Of a stretch of DNA of 64,000 nt, positions 36,968 to 49,400 are shown one piece after another. The stretch's first letter is position 1, and each line of letters starts with the position of its first letter. This DNA is from Ostrinia nubilalis. Its lineage: Eukaryota > Arthropoda > Insecta > Lepidoptera > Crambidae. Where the stretch lies: positions 784,001-848,000 of the forward strand of contig NC_087119.1 in assembly GCF_963855985.1 (NCBI RefSeq). Direction: 5' to 3'. The notes below the pieces were generated by a model, which worked only from the letters and a program-made list of their open reading frames with translations, ran no database searches and had not been told where the DNA came from. A program made the position numbers and the translations under genes.

Positions 36968-38660
36968 TTCATCAGGCATATTGATAGAGATATTGTAATG
37001 TAGGTACGCACATACATTGCCGTGCAAGTCTACTTATTTTTCGCCCTTTACAAATAACTATTAAAAATTGATGTTGCAGTAACCTCGTTCGTTTCAGCCA
37101 TAACCAATAACCATACTGCAGTAATTCACGTAAACAAAAAACAGCTACTAGTATTTGTGCCTCGACATAATAATTTAATAAAATTGTTTGACACGAACTT
37201 CTTAATATACTTAAGTATGTAATACGCAATAAGAAGCTTTGGGTACGTTTAAAATTTAAGCTTACAAGGGTATTAGATATCTTAAAATGTAAATAGGCTT
37301 TGATGCTGTGGATAAATTGTAGGCAATAGAACCTTTATAGTATTGAAAAAAAAATACGAAGCTCCAAAAATATGAATATTTTTAAATCAATAATGATCAA
37401 AATATCTGCGCATTTATCTATGAAAGACTTTCAGGGTTACGCGTAATTCCTTTGCAAATACTGCCCTCGCCCGTCCCTCCGAGAGGTGGAGAGACTACTA
37501 CGCAGTTTGGTTTAACCCTCGCTAAAAATTGCCCCGGATCGGGTGCGAGATGAAAATAAAATGTTGTATGTAACAAATACAAAAGTAATTAGTAGGTTTT
37601 AAGTAATAAGTAGGTTTTACTGAAGAGAAATGAAGCTAATAAGAGGCCACTGCCGCTCAAATTCAAATTATTTTATTGCATGTCACATGGGTACAGGTTG
37701 ACAGAACATAATATTATTCGCTCCAGTCCAATAATATTATTAGCTGCAGTGCACTACATAATAATTGAAACTAGTAGTATTTAATAGTTATAATTCCGTA
37801 CCTATGTGTTGTAGGTATAGATAAATGGCCGAATAATATGAATTTCATAGAATAACCAAAATTGTATTGATAAAGTTTCAAATGATTTTGAATGAATGTT
37901 AGTTACTGTTATTAAGTACTATTGTGGCCACCTGTATTTATACTGTTGTGTTGGTTTATTTAATATGTATAATTGGAATTCATAATATTTATCTTTTCTG
38001 GCAATAAATGCCATACATTTTTTCCTATTTATTATACTGTAAACATTATACCATCATACGGATTCTATTATAGTTAAAGTAATGGTTCGTGGAACGTCCC
38101 TTCATGTTCCTCTCGAGTACCAATACATTATACATAATTAAAAACAAATAAAAAATCTACTAACTAAGCACAGCACAGACAAAATGCCTTCAATGTAAAA
38201 CAAAAGGTTGTTAAAGGGAAAATTGGATTTTACTCGCCATATTCTGTCTGGTATGTTTCTGTAACTAAACGCGCGCCGCCGTCGGCCATTTATTTTTGTG
38301 CACGAATGCACGGAGTTCCCTTACGACGGTATTTACCTCGAATATTCGCTTTGCGGGCATTTGTTACGCAAAAAAAATTTTTATGTAGTACAAATTCATA
38401 TGCTATGTTACCTGATCGTTCCGCGAAAGGATCTTTACAAAAATACTTCATTCGAGACATGAACTTCGATTTTAGTAGCTTTGAAATCAATAAGAAAATG
38501 ATAAATAATCGCGAAGTAATGACGTCAAGACATCCTTTACGTGACATATAATTTATGAGAGAGACGCGTTTTGACAGCCCATAGAAACATCAAAGTAGTC
38601 CTTGTTATCCACAAAGGGGAATCTCTTGACCGGTTCTATATTGGCTCACATAAAATTCTA
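36968..38660. other. fry: fry intron, no gene recognised
   Basis: No exon is seen. A fragment near 37657-37745 (CAAATTCAAATTATTTTATTGCATG) resembles the ends of lepidopteran retroelements, but it is too short to class. Confidence 0.35.
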
Positions 38661-39720
38661 AATCCTATTCTTTGTCTTACTACCGATTTGTGTTCATAAT
38701 AATCTCTCTTCATAATTTTATTTTTCATACTTTTTTTATTCATACATTTTTATTACTACCATCGGAGCTCATAACAGTTAGTAATCATAATTTTTTTATC
38801 AATACTGTTACTACCAAGAACCATTTAAAATACATAATTTTTATTTTCAGATCTTATTTCTTCATAACATTCATTGATCATATTGTTTTAATTAATAATG
38901 TTGTTACTAAGAACATACTTCAACTCATAATGTTGTTGTTCAGAATAATTTACTTTATAACAGACATACTCGTATCTTTAAAAAAATCATATATAATTTA
39001 ATAGAGTAGATAAGCATGCAGAGCATGCAGCATGAAAGCAAGCATGCAGCATGCATTGGTATCTCCTCGTCTCCGGCGCTGCGGGATGTGCAGCCCTTCC
39101 GCCCTTGCGTAACGAGGCTCAGGCACCCACGCTTGCTTCCGCAGCTTCGGCTTTTTGGACCGCCATCGGCGCCTTCGGCGCCTCGGCGACCAGCCTCAGC
39201 CGCTCCAGCTCGCCCGGGCGCATGAGCCTCGTTACAGCGGGCGAGGGCTGCCCTCCCTCCACGCCTCCGGCTTTTAAATTACACTCTAGGGGTAGGGCAG
39301 ACAAGACTACGTGGAGTCGGTTTTGCAGCGATTCGTTTCTGTCACGTTAGTTTTGTGGCACAAAATATTGCCTGTTTTGGACCATTTCAAATTAATTTAA
39401 TATTAAAATACGATTTAATACGAATATAGACATTATGATTTTCAATAATATGGATAAATACACTTATGAGTAATAAATTTATGAAAACATATATTAGGAT
39501 ACATCACATTTATGAATATTATAGTTATTTATTCGAATGATTATGAGTTTTGATCATTAGTATAGAAAAATATATGAAAACAAATATTAGTAAAAACTAA
39601 GTGTATGATTAGTGATATTATGAATATCAATTATTATGTTTTTAAATATGTAGGTTTTAAAGTTTTTATTAAGAATGATCATTATGGTATCAAATTGTAT
39701 GAGAAATATTTTCGGACCTC
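38661..39720. repeat. Repeat block: mirrored AT arms around a GC-rich core
   Basis: The left arm (to about 39000) is made of degenerate TTCATAAT-type units on the plus strand, and the right arm (from about 39400) of ATTATGAA-type units, the same motif inverted. The core at 39015-39350 is GC-rich, starts with direct GCATGCAG repeats, and contains GTAACGAGGCTCA and its inverse TGAGCCTCGTTAC about 110 bp apart. It is likely a transposable element of unidentified class; the ends are not fixed. Confidence 0.45.
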
Positions 39721-39869
39721 CAATGATAGGAATTGAAAAGTTATGTAAGAAAATGCGCTACCCTCTTGACCAGACTCTCACCTGCTGGAAGGTGATGAAT
39801 AGGCCAGAGGTAGAAGCGATTAGTAGTAGTGGTTAGTATCCTTAAGAATGCTGTAACATGAGTATGTCG

Positions 39870-40130
39870 GCCATTTGGTGTAGTAGTTCGGAAACAGACT
39901 CTATGCCGAGAGTTCCCGGATTCGATTCCCGGCCGGGCAGATATTGAAATTATGAATTTTAATTTCTGTGACGGGTCTGGGTGTTACTATGTATAATATG
40001 TATGTATTTACAAAAAAAAGTATTTAAGTATGTTTATATCCGTTGCCTAGTACCCATAGTACAAGCTTTGCTTAGTTTGGGACTACGAGTGAAGCGTAGT
40101 GTAAAATGTCCAAGGATATTTATTTATTAT
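39870..40130 (+). mobile_element. tRNA-headed SINE abutting fry exon B
   Basis: The head has a Pol III A-box-like TTGGTGTAGTAGTTCGG and a B-box-like GGATTCGATTCC. The body contains GTTGCCTAGTACCCATAGTA and GCTTTGCTTAGTTTGGGAC, both known to me from a widespread lepidopteran SINE. The tail ATTTATTTATTATTATG runs straight into the acceptor of fry exon B. The left edge is approximate. Confidence 0.8.
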
Positions 40131-40144
40131 TATGTTTGTTGCAG

Positions 40145-40278
40145 AAATAACGGCGCGCTTCCAGACGGCCCGCACCGAGGTGCGCCAGCTGCTGCTGCAG
40201 TACCTGCTGCCGTGGCTCGTCAACATCGAGCTGGTGGACCCCAACGTGCCCCCCGCCAACCCGCTCTCCTACATCGAG
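40145..40278 (+). CDS. fry: Furry exon B (internal exon)
   Basis: This 134-nt exon lies between the acceptor TTTGTTGCAG at 40144 and the donor GAG|GTAACC at 40279. Its first two bases complete the codon begun by exon A, giving E-I-T at the join. It then reads [20 protein letters not shown] and onward to [15 protein letters not shown], which is near-invariant in animal Furry proteins, and it ends in phase 0. The segment belongs to the helical-repeat N-terminal half. The upstream intron is about 19 kb, and the acceptor lies directly behind a SINE tail. Confidence 0.95.
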
Positions 40279-42557
40279 GTAACCTTTGACCTTTGCCCCA
40301 CTGGAACTACTACGATCCCATCAGCTCTCGTTGCCATCACTGCAACTCCTAGCGTTATCTTCTATCCTAAGCCACGATAGCCTTATGGGGAAGGGGTCGG
40401 ACTGGCCGACTAGTGGGCCGAGGAGCGCGGGTCCAAACCACGCCGCAGCGCAAGGCAGAAAAAAACTCTTTAACTCGGCGAGGAACTACTACGGGATTGA
40501 CCCTACCCCTCGGTCACACCACTACTACTTCTGAATAGTTAAGATCTAAAGTCACTAATGCAATCCAAACAGTGAAAGTTGATAGTCCTGAGAACTGAGC
40601 TGAGCAGACTAGTATTTCTATGAATCTGGTAAAAGAACTCTAATAAAAATACGGATTTCAACCCAGCATGACTCTGAAATTAGCAGTAAGTGAACTGTTT
40701 GGGAATAAACAACAACACCGTTAACCAAGCCCCACTTGCCGAGTGTGCATGACACGCAACTAATTAATTACGCACGCATCAACAGTTGTCCAGGCCAGTG
40801 CGAGATTGAGTTATCCTGAATATTGACTCGAATGACTAGTAGCATTAAGCTTGTTTATCAGTTGCCTAAGATGAAAATCCGAGAAAAATTTCGCACCTAT
40901 TTTTATAGAAATACAATTTCTATCTTTGTTTATGTGGAGGATGCCAATAATTTCACTTTTCTCGAATACAACTTTACTCGTAGTGAGTCTGCCAATCGAA
41001 AACCAATAGAGAGCCAATTTGAATTGCTTCTGCCTCGACACCTGAAAACGAATTTCGATTATATATCCGACGTCTGGTTTATTTCCAATGTGGCAAATTG
41101 TTTGTATAACACCTTCGCCTGTTGCAAACATTGAAAAAGTTGCGACAACTACAAATTGTCTACGGTACGGTCAAGATGCAAGTAAATTGACTAGTCGATG
41201 GAGGCGCATGCCGTGACATTGGCAAAGGTCGCTCAAAGAAAGTGCAGAAACTCCGTATTAAATCACATTTGCACCTCAACCCTCCAGTTTATAAGCGAAA
41301 AATGTTTTCAGAAATCTTGTAGTTGTTTACCAATTATTTCATCTCAAAATGAGTCCCCTTCGTCAATTGACGTTAAATGTAATGAGAACACAAATATTAG
41401 TACGAAGTACCTTTATCACGCATGATCTATCATTACTCTAGTTATTAACTAGAGCATTCAGAATTTTACATAACAAGCTCACAGATTTTTTGGTAATTGA
41501 TCAAATAACCTTTTCATTAACCTTCGGAGCTTTTGAAGATTTTAACGTTCCAATTAAGTAATGAGTGCGTCTCGCTTCTCATTAACACTCGGCTGTACAA
41601 ATAAAGGTTCACTCGATACGGGGCGCGCGATAACAGGTGAGGAATGGTGGACGATAAATTGCGATAGCAATGGAACGCTTTACGCTTTCCGAAACAATGC
41701 CGCCTTTCAGCCAGGACATCAAAGGCTGACCTTGTCGAGGCGTGATGTTTTACTTCGATTGGAGACACAGCGATTTGTATTGTAAACCTGACGCCCCACA
41801 TTACAATTTTTTTTATATATTTGATATTCTACATTCTAAAATATTTATAGAAACGTTTTATTGTTACAAAAACAAACATTATGAGCTTTATTTACTACCT
41901 ACTTAGAAAATACTCCTACATGCAGAAACTAATGAGAATAATGTCTATTTTGGATCGCCCTCTACACCATGTTAAGTCCTTAGACTTATTTTAAGAATAT
42001 TGAAGTAGATAAAACCAAACTAATGACGTGTATTAATAGGAAAATACAACCTTTCTCATTGAAATGCTATTTTTTCCTGTCCATTAATATTTAATTTTCA
42101 TTATAAACGATATTTCCTGTTAAGTTGTCCGAATGTCTTTAAATAGTTTCGTCCAAGAAAACTATTAAAAGACACGGGGTTATAACATTTCCATGTGTAA
42201 TCCCAGATAAAAAATAGCCTTAAGATGTTTGTTCTTTTACTTATTAAATAATAAAATGATTCACTCCTCTTCTAAAAACAACACTGTGCCTCATGCATTA
42301 ACAATAAATTTTAAAGAAAACAATTCAGTAGAGTAAAAAAATATTTTTAAAGTAAGAGTTGCGTGTTAAGGCTAGTTAAGAGGCGTGAGTGCAAAAATAA
42401 TAGCGTGTAAGTAGCGTGAAAGCTGCGTGTTGGCGTGAAGCTCGCAGCTCGTTCCGTGCTTTCGGCGGCGCTCGCCCGGAACTGAGCACTTGAGCTGCGA
42501 GCAACAAGTCCCGCAGTTTAATAGAGCAGAGGAATAAACTGAACACACTCTATAATG
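40279..42557. other. fry: fry intron between exons B and C, first part
   Basis: No gene is seen. A GC-rich patch at 40381-40535 may be a retroelement fragment. Frames at 40811-41134 are open on both strands and lack domain similarity. A GCGTG-rich patch at 42361-42515 contains GCTCGCAGCTC and its inverse. Confidence 0.4.
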
Positions 42558-42786
42558 ATACTAGCGTTCCGCCCGCGGCTTCGTCCGCGTGGAATTTTGT
42601 CTGTCACAGAAAAACCTTGTCGCGCGCGTCCCTGTTTCAAAAACTGGGATAAAAACTATCCTTTGTCCTTCCCCGGGACTCAAACTATCTCTATGCCAAA
42701 TTTCATCAAAATCGCTTCAGTGGTTTAGGCGTGAAAGCGTGACAGACAGACAGAGTTACTTTCGCATTTATAATATTAGTATAGAT
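42558..42786 (+). repeat. Dispersed repeat, copy 2
   Basis: Same family and orientation as 32258-32472. It begins ATACTAGCGTTCCGCCCGCG and ends ATTTATAATATTAGTATAG. It keeps GCTTCGTCCGCG, which is deleted in copy 1. The copies share the interior almost base for base, so both are fairly recent. Confidence 0.8.
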
Positions 42787-43499
42787 TTTGAGAATAAGGC
42801 TTCCATTTTCCCAAATAATCACCGCTGTTCTTTCATTTATCTACTCACACTTAACTGCGCTTGTAAGGTGTAGCGGGGTTATTATAAATAGATGGAATAA
42901 TAATTTATTCAAACAACTCAAGATTACTAGTAGTTTCCAAACTAATCCAGTCTCATGGGAACTGGGGTTGCTCGTTAACTTTAATTTATGAATGACGATG
43001 GTACAGTACATGTGGCTTTCAGACACTGCCAAGTATTTTTGTAAAGTGTGTGTGTGCTAATCTGCAGGGCAAGCTTCTATTCCATTAAATGTAACTTTTT
43101 GTGAACATTGATAACTACAAGCTCTACAATTTGGAATAGTCCCGAATGACATTGTTCAAAGCTACACAATTTATTCGTTGTGTTATGTTTCTTGATAACT
43201 TCGATTTATTTATATTTATTTTAAAAATTTCTTAACATTTAAGGATTTTTAGTTTATTATTTATTAATGTTGACCTGAATAATAAATTAGTAGGACCTAA
43301 CTGCTTACCACTTGATATTTAACATGACATTTCAACACTTGACAATAATTAGCATGACATTTTAACAATATTTTTCCATTTTAATAATTCATTAATTCTA
43401 TCTTTATTTTATAATTATCGAAACGTTTAATAATGACATTTCCACCAAACTCAATGTGTACATAATTTCTTTTGAAACTATTAAGATCGTCGTTCTGTC

Positions 43500-43622
43500 T
43501 CCTTCCTAAAGTTGCTGTGCCCTGACTGGGTCCACATTGTATAAATGCCTAAATTGTAAGACCTAGTGTGAATGCTATTGTGGTTATGCAATAAACGATT
43601 GAGTATTGAGTATTGATTGATA
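43500..43622 (+). mobile_element. Retroelement 3' tail just upstream of fry exon C
   Basis: The stretch contains CTGTGCCCTGACTGGGTCC and GCTATTGTGGTTATGCAATA, which I recognise from lepidopteran LINE 3' regions, and then a tandem tail of ATTGAGT/ATTGATT units. It ends about 20 bp before the exon acceptor. The 5' boundary is uncertain and no coding part remains. Confidence 0.5.
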
Positions 43623-43641
43623 ACATAGAATTATCTTTCAG

Positions 43642-43740
43642 TACTACGCGGAAGCGGGGCGCGGGGGCCGGCGGGAGGGGCTGGGCTCCGCGGAGGCCAC
43701 CGAGATGGTGCTCAACAACCTGTTCTACATCACCGCCAAG
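43642..43740 (+). CDS. fry: Furry exon C (internal exon)
   Basis: This 99-nt phase-0 exon lies between the acceptor TTATCTTTCAG at 43641 and the donor AAG|GTAAGA at 43741. It encodes [20 protein letters not shown] followed by [13 protein letters not shown]. The [14 protein letters not shown] block is highly conserved in Furry; the glycine- and arginine-rich start is the variable part. It joins exon B in frame (SYIE|YYAEA). Confidence 0.94.
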
Positions 43741-44219
43741 GTAAGAACCTACAGGGTATCCCATCGACCTGCCCCACTCGGGAATCGAACACAGAACCTT
43801 CACTCCAAAGAGTCTATAGCACTGGGTCATGACTCTATTATAAATTCGATTTTATTCAAGTCTTACCTACTGCACTAATTTACACTGTGGTAGAAGTTGT
43901 GTAAGTAATATATTTTTTCAACTCCTTGACGTTGCGAAGCTAATATTGACTTGTGTGGTATTTACCTAATAAACACGTCCTACAAGTTACGAAGTTCTAA
44001 TAAATTACTTAATATTATCACACTCACTCAACTGATATTAATTTTACGCAATCACGGTGTAAACGCATTCCGTAACACTTTCGTCTAATTTTAATAGCCA
44101 TATTTTCTTGATAACTGTCTCTATGTACGCTCTTATTTTCAGTTTATCTAGGGAGGCATGTGTAACGTGATAATTTGCGCTCTATCTCTATACTTTCTAT
44201 TCTTCTATACCATAATATA
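43741..44219. other. fry: fry intron, no gene recognised
   Basis: This is AT-rich sequence between exon C and the fold-back element at 44220. Nothing is recognised. Confidence 0.4.
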
Positions 44220-44899
44220 CAGGGTGGAAACGATAAGTGATCTCACTCGATTATTTCTAAACTAGGTATACAAGATATCAATAAACTAGTTACTGATTCT
44301 GAAAGTGCTTTATAAGCTCTATCAAACAGTATTAATAATAGGTTACAGAATAAACTGGATCTATCCGAAAATTCAATGTTTCCAGCTTCCATACATTTGG
44401 TAAAGTCACATTATTTCAAAAACTACACATGATATCGTAAAACTGATTACTGATTCTAAAAGTGCTTCTCAAGCTCTATCCAATGGTATCAATAATAGGT
44501 TACAGAATAAACTAGTTCTATCCAAAAATTCAATGTTTCCTTCTTCCATACATTTTGTACTACCACATTCATGACACTCATCTCTTGACAATATTATAGC
44601 AAGTAAAGCCCAAAACCAATGTTTTCCATGAATAATTTGAAATAAGAATACAATTTTCGAGTTTATTTTAAGTTTATTATTAAATAAAAAAATTACACTT
44701 CTAACATTGTGTGTCTGGCATACATTTAGTATGGAAGCTGGAAACATTGAATTTTCTGATAGATCCAGTTTATTCTGTAACCTATTATTGGTACTGTTTG
44801 AAAGAGCTCTTGAAGCACTTTCAGGATCAGTAACCAGTTTTTCAATATCTTGTATAGTTTAGAAATAATCGAGTGAGATCACTTAACGTTTCCACCCTG
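44220..44899. mobile_element. Fold-back MITE with a duplicated arm
   Basis: The ends are CAGGGTGGAAACG and its complement, flanked by TA on both sides. The left arm (44220-44394) and the inverted right arm (44729-44899) share about 170 bp, including ATCTCACTCGATTATTTCTA and GGTTACAGAATAAACT. A third, direct copy of the inner part of the arm lies at about 44422-44556. There is no transposase. The first eight bases match the ends of the MITEs at 29869 and 57300, so they may share a transposase source. Confidence 0.85.
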
Positions 44900-44901
44900 T
44901 A

Positions 44902-46423
44902 GACTCCTATAAAACTACCTCTATAACTCGGATCGTAGCTTGCGTTTCCTTACTAAGAAAACACGAAGTAGTGTGTTTGTGTTGCGCCTAAAACTTGGCT
45001 CTGTGCAAACCCGTTACGGGGATATTGGGCAGTGGGCAGCGCGCGATGCGGCCCAGCCTGAGGGCCCAGCGCTGCGAGCGTTTACTTGGCGGCGCGTAGG
45101 GCTGCTAACGTGCAATGCCCTCTAGCAATACCAAACCGAAGGCTCATACTACTACTGTACAGTCGAAATTTTAAATTTTATCATTCACAATACGAACATT
45201 TTAACCACGTCATGATCAATACCTGCAGTGCAAACAGCAATAATTTACACTGCATTTTCATTCTTTACACAATAAACTCGTCTGTCTGCTCAGCCCGAAT
45301 TTACACTATTTATAATGTTATTTTATGGTTTGCTCATCCAGCGACGCAGAACAAATGTGAAGGTATACATTTTGAATGTTTACCGAACGCATTCAGCCTG
45401 GACTGAATATTGGGCCTTTGTTCCGGGACCATCGATCTGACTGATAATTATAGGCCCGAGGTCGTTACACGCTGCGTGGATCTGATGTATGGGCCTTCGT
45501 TACAAATGGTACAGTCGACAGCGTATAAACCTGCCATGAAATGTGATATTTCCTCTAATGATTTTGTACTTTATGGAATAATTATTTCATGAACATAAAG
45601 ACCACAATTTTTGGGGATATAAATAGTTTTTGAGCGGTACCTGGCTAACCTCGTGCTGATATTGGGTCATTCGACACCTCGCCATTGTCTGAAGCCGTGC
45701 GCAAACTCTTAGACATTTCTTTTGTTATAATTTCAGGCTGTCATCTTAACAATACTTGTAAATAAAAATCTATCGTATAATAGTCTTATAGCGAAATATT
45801 TTTTTGCTATCTCAGATTAAGCTATTGCCGATAAAAAGTGAACTGGTTACAAAAATAAATATTTTGGATTGCTCAATTATACGGATTGTCTCTAAATTCA
45901 TCAATCAACAAGTGATTTATTATTCTCTGAGGTATACAGGCAGAAATGAATGGCTTTGTAAAGATTTATGTTACCAAAAAGAGTAGAGTCCAACGGAAGG
46001 ACTAAGTAGTTCTTGCCTGAGACACGTATTGCTTTATTTTTAAATAACCGTACACTACAATCAATATATTCTCCGCTCATATGCACTCAGTTCGTTAAAT
46101 ATTAATGAATATTGTATGCCAAATGATACTTACTGCCCAAAGCTTAAATTACAATATCGAGACCAAAATTAGTGACATGCTTTTGAAACGTTGCGTTGTC
46201 AAAGCGCCATTCATTGCACGTACCTTTAAGCCGAGCCATGTTCAGTGTTATTAATTATCATACGATATTTCGTTGGTTCCGGCTATTTAATTATGCAAAT
46301 GTGCGTGAAACGTTAACTTCCACGGATACACACAATTAACAAACCATTAAACGAAATACTTTTTAATAATAATAATAAATTGGAAACGCCAAAATGTTTT
46401 TCATAATTTTGTTCGCAGGGATA
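44902..46423. other. fry: fry intron, no gene recognised
   Basis: Short frames only. A GC-richer patch at 45010-45120 has one open frame without similarity. Confidence 0.4.
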
Positions 46424-46481
46424 TTAACCATTCGACCAGATTAAGAGCAAACGTGAGCTCTTAATCTGGTCGAATGGTTAA
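46424..46481. repeat. Perfect 25-bp inverted repeat with 8-nt loop
   Basis: The arms at 46424-46448 and 46457-46481 are exact reverse complements, starting TTAACCATTCGACC and ending GGTCGAATGGTTAA, around the loop AAACGTGA. The ends are TTAA. The stem is shorter than a typical animal pre-miRNA and has no mismatches. It may be a minimal fold-back element or a strand-invasion scar. Confidence 0.85.
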
Positions 46482-49400
46482 AATAAATCCTCATTAACGT
46501 GAACCATTGTAAAATATTGAATAAAGCGGATTATTTGTGTTTTGCGAAATTTTAGTCTGTTAAATCAGTCTATGAATGAGCGTCAGTAAAGTTTTTTAAA
46601 ATGTGATAACGAAATTGTGGTTGCGGCAACCCTGCGCTGTTTGGTGCTGCGCCCCTGTTTACGCGCGCGCGGCCTTCGCCGCCAAAGTGCCAACCCTACC
46701 GTGGCCATCAGATGCTGTTGACTCAACGCAAGGGCGTTTGCCTAAAGCACGAGTAGTCTAACTATGGCTAAATCCGCAAACGAAAACATTCCCTTTATTT
46801 GTTTTGAGCACTTATTAAAATGTTTAAATGTATGCCTATTCAGTCAAAGCTCAAATGTTGGCGTAGCAGCAAATACATTGTAAGCGGACCTGAGACATAA
46901 TATTGCGAGAGAATAAAGCTTAAATTGGCATAGCTAGACGGCATATTATGCGAATATTCGTAAAAGAATGTTGGCAAAAGGCCGCCGTCACGCGGGCTTA
47001 GCGGCACATATTCATTTCATGTTCTTTCGAGCATAAAGAAAACAAATCTGGCCAAACGTCAGTACACTTGTTTTCAGATTTTTTACCTTTCAACAAGTAC
47101 AGTCCACTGACACTAATATTGTTACTGTAAGCCGCGATATCTTTGTACGTATTTCGTAAATCAAGTTTCATTTGATTCTGATAAATGAAGCAGTTCAGTC
47201 TAAAATATCCTATTTCGGACGTACTTTATTTTTGAGTTATTGTTGTAAAATGTAATTAAAAATATTAAAATCTAATTCTATTACAATTTCTGGCGTTTAG
47301 ACAGGCCAACTTAATGGCGGTTTCCAGCTTTAGGCCGCCGCGCTGAACTCGTGAAGCCTAAATAATAACACTATCATCTTCTACAGTGCGTTTTACGCCA
47401 CGGCATTGGATACGGCAGGCAGCCTGCACACGAAGATGTAAAAGACTGTACAATAAAAACACTTAAAATTCAACTTTTTGAACAAGACGTCAGTCTGGGC
47501 TGCGTTGGCAAGACCATACAAACTATTAGTACTCATAATTATCATTTTCATTCCAACGCAGTTGTCATACAATTTTCCGTGTACAGTCCTGAATTTAAAT
47601 TGATGTCTAACGTCCGTCAAAACGTCTTATTTGAAAGAGCCGTAACAGTTTCATTTGTCGGAAGCATTTTTCTAATCTAACTGGTTCTCCATTGACCCTG
47701 ATCACAAGATTGACCGTCACGTTACAAGAAGACTCTCCTGCAGAATCGATTTCTATCGAAGGCTGAATATTAGATTCTTAATTAAAGTTATGTAGAAATA
47801 TCAGCTTTCAACGCAACTCGATACTGCAACTCGCCTCGCAGACCAGCGCTTTGAAAACGAATATCACTGCAGTTTGTTATGATGATCTACTTAAGTTTGT
47901 TATGATGACCTACTTAGTTCCTCTGAGAATAATCGTGCTTCTTATCTCATCATTTAATTACTTTATGACGAGATTTTTTTCAAACAGTAATACGCTACTT
48001 GGTAACCATAGAGCAGAGCTTTAAACTCAACCATGTATCTAAAAGCACATGTCCACCTTCGCACGTTAGCGCGCCGCCTTAGCCGTCCAGATTTCAGCAA
48101 TAATCGGCCGGCACACGCGTTACATAAATACTTGAAAAGCTCACACCTTATGACCAACACCCACGTATTAAATTAATTTCAGTTACGTCTGGCGCAGGTG
48201 TGTGATTTTATTATGAACAATAACCCCAGTAAAACGCACAAATTATTTTTGCCGACCTTTTGTTGCGCCAATTCGCTATTTTAAGATTTTTCAATATTTC
48301 AGTGTTTTGATCTAATAAAAATGTATTTACATAATAAGGTATGGCTATAAACTATTACTCTTCATTATTTATTGGAGTTCAGTAAAATCTTTATTACTCG
48401 TGTAGAAAACGTACATCGTCTATATTGAAAAATTCATGCAGAAATCACCGATAAAGTAATATTAAATTGTGTAGGCGTTTCGCAGTGGAAGTCAGAATCC
48501 AATACGTTGTAAGTTGCATGTTCAATACGTCGGCGCTCAAATTTCATAAACGCGCACTTGACAGCTGGCATGGCATGGCTGAAGCAAAAGGAACCGGCGC
48601 TGCATTCGTCCTGCCCACGCGCTGTCGTTCACTAACGATGTACTTCCTCTCATATTTCATATCTCATGTAAAAGTATCAATACATAGGACATGAGATTCG
48701 TAGCGTAGGCAATGAGAGCCACTTGCGTTACATAACTGTGCCGTAGTAGCGCCGTAGTCGCTCCGTAGTCGTTCCGCAGTCAAACTGTAGCTGTCTATAG
48801 TTCTATCAGCGCAGACCAAAGCTCAGCCGCACAAAGGGCAGACCAAAGCTCACGTTCGAGCGCATGCGAAGGTTTAACAAAGGTGTGAATCGCAGCAGAT
48901 GTTTCCTTTATACTAAGGGCTTTAAACCACTACTGAAAAGTGTAAAATTTAATATCTTCCTTCCTACTAAATATACTACTAGATACATAAAATCTTTGAT
49001 AAAAATGTGATAAAACTGTATGTGAAAATACATAATCGTTAATGATTTCATGAGTATTATAAACGCGCCAATTTACTATGTGTTGGCAACTTTATTTTAA
49101 AGAAAAATCCTTTGCGTCGTAACTTTAATCATAGGATTCAAAACATAGAGCTTACCTTGACCAAAGACGACTTCAAAACATGTTGTTAAGAACTCTTATA
49201 TTCATTTCTCGTAAACAACATCATTATCATTAAGGATGAATTCAATTTTCCCGTATTCAAACGTCTGATAGAAATCATTTCTCTGTGCAAACCTATGCTC
49301 TTATTATCTTTAAATTAGTCCTGCAATCTTCGGCTTGTTACCTGCTACGTCTCGACTATCGAACACACACATCTATGCATCGAAAATAAAATTATTTTGT

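Noticed and set aside
39876..39940. Possible tRNA gene (A- and B-box-like sequences)
   Set aside because: No paired acceptor stem or sensible cloverleaf, and a SINE body follows, so it is a SINE head.
40823..41134. Open frames of about 100 codons on both strands over the same bases
   Set aside because: Mutually overlapping, AT-rich and without domains; typical chance frames in an intron.
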